This document shows, piece after piece, positions 61,399-64,000 of a DNA stretch of 64,000 bases. Under the pieces are notes generated by a model, which saw only the letters and a list, made by a program, of their open reading frames with translations, made no database searches and had not been told where the DNA came from. Origin of the DNA: Campylobacter cuniculorum DSM 23162 = LMG 24588 (lineage in GTDB: Bacteria; Campylobacterota; Campylobacteria; Campylobacterales; Campylobacteraceae). Position 1 is the first letter of the stretch. Every line of letters begins with the position of its first letter. The stretch is from positions 930,001 to 994,000 of the forward strand of contig NZ_CP020867.1 of NCBI RefSeq assembly GCF_002104335.1, given 5' to 3'. The translations under genes and the position numbers were made by a program.

Positions 61399-62246
61399 CT
61401 TAAACTATCCTCATCGTCTTCTTCAAGTATGTATTTTTCATCATTTTCTAAAGTATCGCTTAAACGTCCTATTCTTTGCCAACGCACATTATAATTTTTA
61501 TCCACAGAAAAATACACAAACCAAGGAGCTCCCACTATAAATTTATAAGGCACACTTCCCCAAAAACGACTATCAAAAGAATGATCTCTATTATCGCCCA
61601 TCATAAAATACTCATTTTCTGGAACATCAAATTCATAAGCATTGCCACCAGCTGGACTTATCTGATTGCCAAGCTCCTCAAAATACACAGGATTCATCGC
61701 AAAATCTTGTATATTGATATATCTTAAAATATCTTCTTCTATATCCTTTTTATCATCATAATGAATTCCTTTTTGTTTATAAGGCTCTTTAACATAAAGC
61801 TCACTGCCAAGAATCGCCAAATCTTCTTTTTTATAATGTGCCCGCATAAAATCATCGCCCTCGTGCATTCTTACATATAAAGTCTTATTTGCATAAACGA
61901 CTTTATCTCCACCCATTCCAACACAACGTTTGACAAAATGGATTTTTTCATTGCGTGGATTTCTAAATACAACGATATCGCCCCTTTGAGGACCCTCACC
62001 TTTAAATAAATGTCCATCTTTATTAAAATCCGGAAGAATAGGAATTTCAGCCCAAGGAATATGCGGTATAGGTATCCCGTAGGAGAATTTTTTCGCAAAT
62101 AAAAAATCCCCAACAAGTAAAGTATTTTTCATAGAACCCGAAGGTATAACAAAAGGCTGCATAAAAAAGAATATCACAAGCAAAACAATAATAATAGTCC
62201 CTACCCAAGAATTTGAAAAATGATAAAGTTTTTTTAAGAAATTCAT
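61395..62246 (-). CDS. lepB: Signal peptidase I
   Basis: Removes signal peptides from Sec-exported proteins. The 283-residue protein has an N-terminal membrane anchor (about 15-32), the nucleophile Ser 38 in I-P-S-G-S-M-K-N-T-L, the general-base Lys in I-H-F-V-K-R-C-V-G and the box M-M-G-D-N-R-D-H-S-F-D-S-R. Follows folD on the same strand after 9 bases. Likely substrates here include the BspA-like, esterase, PepSY-like, DsbA and NapB precursors. Confidence 0.95.
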   Translation of the reverse strand: MNFLKKLYHFSNSWVGTIIIVLLVIFFFMQPFVIPSGSMKNTLLVGDFLFAKKFSYGIPIPHIPWAEIPILPDFNKDGHLFKGEGPQRGDIVVFRNPRNEKIHFVKRCVGMGGDKVVYANKTLYVRMHEGDDFMRAHYKKEDLAILGSELYVKEPYKQKGIHYDDKKDIEEDILRYINIQDFAMNPVYFEELGNQISPAGGNAYEFDVPENEYFMMGDNRDHSFDSRFWGSVPYKFIVGAPWFVYFSVDKNYNVRWQRIGRLSDTLENDEKYILEEDDEDSLS

Positions 62247-62255
62247 AAGTTTTTC

Positions 62256-63116
62256 CTAGAAAGTTGCAAAATTAGAAAGTCTGTTTTTAGCTGATTTTAT
62301 AGTATTTTCTAAAAGCATTGCAATAGTCATAGGTCCCACCCCGCCCGGAACAGGAGTGATATAACTTGCTTTCTTAGAAACCTCTTTAAAATCTACATCA
62401 CCGACTAAAGAATTCCCTATACGAGTGATGCCCACATCAACAACAATCACCCCTTCTTTAACCATATCAGCTTTAAGCAAATGAGCACAACCTGTTGCAC
62501 TGATAATCAAATCAGCTTTTTGAGTATAAAAATTTAAATCCCTTGTTTTAATATGGCACACACTCACACTTGCATCTGCGTTTAAAAGTAAAGTTGCCAT
62601 CGGTCTTCCAACTATATTTGAAGCACCGATTACGACACAATCCAAGCCTTCGATTTTTATATCGTATGATTTTAAAAGTTTCATCACCCCCAAAGGTGTG
62701 CAAGGTAAAAACCCACTTTCAAGTCCTAAATTTAAATACCCAACATTAATAGGATGAAAACCATCAACATCTTTAGAACTCGCAATGCTTTCAAGGATTA
62801 AATTCTTATTAATATGTTTAGGCAAAGGAAGTTGAACTAAAATTCCATCAACGCTATCATCGTAATTGAGTGTGTTAATAAGAGCTAAAAGCTCATTTTG
62901 AGTTGTACTCTCATCAAGTTTATAAACTAAAGATTTAATCCCACAAAGCTCACAAGCTTTTGCTTTATTATTCACATAAGTTTCACTTGCAGGGTCTGTG
63001 CCGACTAAAATCACAGCCAAACAAGGTTCAATTCCTTTGGTTTTTAACTCTTTACTTTTATGCTTTATCTCTTCTTTAATTTTTTGACTTAAAGCTTTGC
63101 CATCGAGCAAAATCAT
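62256..63116 (-). CDS. folD: Methylenetetrahydrofolate dehydrogenase / cyclohydrolase
   Basis: A 286-residue bifunctional enzyme interconverting methylene-, methenyl- and 10-formyl-THF with NADP. It shows the E-T-Y-V-N-N-K-A-K-A-C-E (about 45-56, with the catalytic Lys), D-G-I-L-V-Q-L-P-L-P near 93, D-V-D-G-F-H-P-I-N near 118, G-A-S-N-I-V-G-R-P-M near 158 and P-V-P-G-G-V-G-P-M-T near 256. First gene of the folD-lepB pair. It complements PurU encoded at 33058 in one-carbon metabolism. Confidence 0.96.
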   Translation of the reverse strand: MILLDGKALSQKIKEEIKHKSKELKTKGIEPCLAVILVGTDPASETYVNNKAKACELCGIKSLVYKLDESTTQNELLALINTLNYDDSVDGILVQLPLPKHINKNLILESIASSKDVDGFHPINVGYLNLGLESGFLPCTPLGVMKLLKSYDIKIEGLDCVVIGASNIVGRPMATLLLNADASVSVCHIKTRDLNFYTQKADLIISATGCAHLLKADMVKEGVIVVDVGITRIGNSLVGDVDFKEVSKKASYITPVPGGVGPMTIAMLLENTIKSAKNRLSNFATF

Positions 63117-63191
63117 TATCTTCCTTTTTTTAATTACTTTTTTAAAATAAAAATTGTATCATATTAAAATTGCATTAACAAGGTAGAAATT

Positions 63192-63536
63192 TTGAAATTT
63201 ATATTTGTATTTTTTTTAAGCATTGCATCTCTTTTAAGTGCTGATTTTATCACTCCAAAAGAATATGCAAAAATGCTTTATGAAAATCCTAGAGGTATTA
63301 GTTGTAAAAATTGTCATGGAATAGACGGAGCAGAGCAAATTTTAGGACATTATATTCAAAATGGGACTCAACGTTCTTTTATTGTCCCAAACATTCAAAA
63401 TCTTAGCTTTAAAGAATTTAAACATTCTCTGACTCAATTCAAAGATTCAAAATCTATAATGCCAAATTATTCATTAACCGATGATGAAATTGTAGCTTTA
63501 TATAATTATATTCACCAACAAAAGGAGAAAAAATGA
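63192..63536 (+). CDS. Small periplasmic cytochrome c
   Basis: A 114-residue class I cytochrome c. It has a signal peptide ([17 protein letters not shown]), one heme site C-K-N-C-H at about 37-41 and a Met ligand in the I-M-P-N-Y segment near 89-93. The start codon is TTG with AAGG about 8 bases upstream. hemL starts at its stop (ATGA), so cytochrome and heme-precursor synthesis are cotranscribed. The redox partner is unknown. Confidence 0.9.
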   Translation: MKFIFVFFLSIASLLSADFITPKEYAKMLYENPRGISCKNCHGIDGAEQILGHYIQNGTQRSFIVPNIQNLSFKEFKHSLTQFKDSKSIMPNYSLTDDEIVALYNYIHQQKEKK

Positions 63537-64000
63537 CAAATTTAGAAGCTTTCGATGAAGCTTGCAAATTTATAGCCGGAGGCGTGAATTCACCTGTTAG
63601 AGCCTTTAGTAATGTGCAAAGTCATCCACTTTTTATTGCTAAGGGCAAAGGTGCATTCATTACAGACATAGAAAATAAGACTTATATTGATTATGTTCAA
63701 AGTTGGGGTCCTTTGCTTTTTGGGCATTGTGATAAAAAGATACAAAAAGCTTGTAAAAACGCTTTAAAAAATGGTTCAAGTTTTGGAGCTCCTACTTTGC
63801 TTGAAACTGAACTTGCAAAATTGATATTAGAGAATTTTCCACATCTTAGCAAAATTCGCTTTGTAAATAGCGGGACAGAAGCAACGATGAGTGCGATTCG
63901 CCTTGCAAGAGCCTTTACAAAAAAAAATAAAATTCTTAAATTCGAGGGTTGTTATCATGGGCATTCGGATTCTTTGCTTGTAAGTGCGGGAAGTGGAGCA
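63533..64000 (+). CDS. hemL: Glutamate-1-semialdehyde 2,1-aminomutase, 3' end outside window
   Basis: First 156 residues of the PLP enzyme that makes 5-aminolevulinate for heme. Visible are [11 protein letters not shown] near residues 15-25, [11 protein letters not shown], the PLP-phosphate-binding [15 protein letters not shown] (about 112-126) and [10 protein letters not shown] near 138-147. The Lys that binds PLP lies beyond the window. AGGAG precedes the ATG, which overlaps the cytochrome stop. Confidence 0.95.
   Translation, partial: MTNLEAFDEACKFIAGGVNSPVRAFSNVQSHPLFIAKGKGAFITDIENKTYIDYVQSWGPLLFGHCDKKIQKACKNALKNGSSFGAPTLLETELAKLILENFPHLSKIRFVNSGTEATMSAIRLARAFTKKNKILKFEGCYHGHSDSLLVSAGSGA

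Overview
The window reads as chromosomal DNA of a Campylobacter, close to the C. jejuni / C. upsaliensis group. The reasons are the very low GC content, short intergenic gaps, TATAAT boxes without clear -35 elements, flagellar sigma54 promoters, a napAGHBLD operon, CiaD- and XerH-type genes, and homopolymeric G/C tracts of nine bases inside surface-related genes. Locus comparisons with C. jejuni are from memory and were not searched. Many short gene blocks match C. jejuni neighbourhoods (prmC-flaC, tgt-aroB-mtaB, sixA-rpoD, flgG2-flgG, nap-ciaD-cca-purU, corA-mog, flgL-ftsK, dsb-xerH-pab, flhA-rpsO, murA-moeA, lepB-folD-hemL). The blocks are joined in a different order, so the chromosome is rearranged relative to that species.

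Layout. 1-1.4 kb: two tandem BspA-like 25-residue-repeat proteins and a small antisense gene. 1.5-5.5 kb: M48 protease, prmC, a DUF4149-like membrane protein, flagellin-like flaC, a YggS-type PLP protein and tRNA-Arg. 5.6-6.9 kb: a phase-variable DUF2972-like protein. 7.2-15.2 kb: tgt, a TrkA-like regulator, aroB, an MscS channel, mtaB and an FtsH-like AAA protein that has lost its zinc site. 15.3-16.7 kb: a phase-variable capsule-type transferase. 17.2-21.4 kb: esterase/PepSY-like pair, rhomboid, sixA, rpoD. 21.5-23.2 kb: two rod genes behind a sigma54 promoter.

23.9-30 kb holds the periplasmic nitrate reductase operon. It is followed by a 54-residue membrane protein coupled to azlCD, then a small helical protein, the invasion effector candidate ciaD, cca and purU (to 33.9 kb). 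34-41.3 kb: corA, mogA, tRNA-Leu, flgL (sigma54) and ftsK. 41.7-44.6 kb is accessory: a secreted peptide and an EF-hand protein behind a sigma28-like promoter, plus duplicated EexN-like lipoproteins. 44.8-50.1 kb: dsbB, dsbA, a possible dif site, xerH, pabB-pabC fusion and pabA.

After a 1.15 kb gene-free stretch come a DHH phosphoesterase, flhA, an Rrf2 regulator, rpsO, murA, moeA and tRNA-Gly. A gene remnant and a third phase-variable transferase follow. The latter carries a G9 tract in its reading frame and a T13 tract at its promoter. The window ends with a possible flagellar-exported small protein, lepB, folD, a small cytochrome c and the start of hemL.

The most unusual items are the three G9/C9 contingency loci (all readable ON), the doubly switched locus near 60.7 kb, the protease-dead FtsH paralogue, a possible ATA start and ribosome-site hairpin at ftsK, the EF-hand gene pair, and the 20-bp palindrome upstream of xerH.
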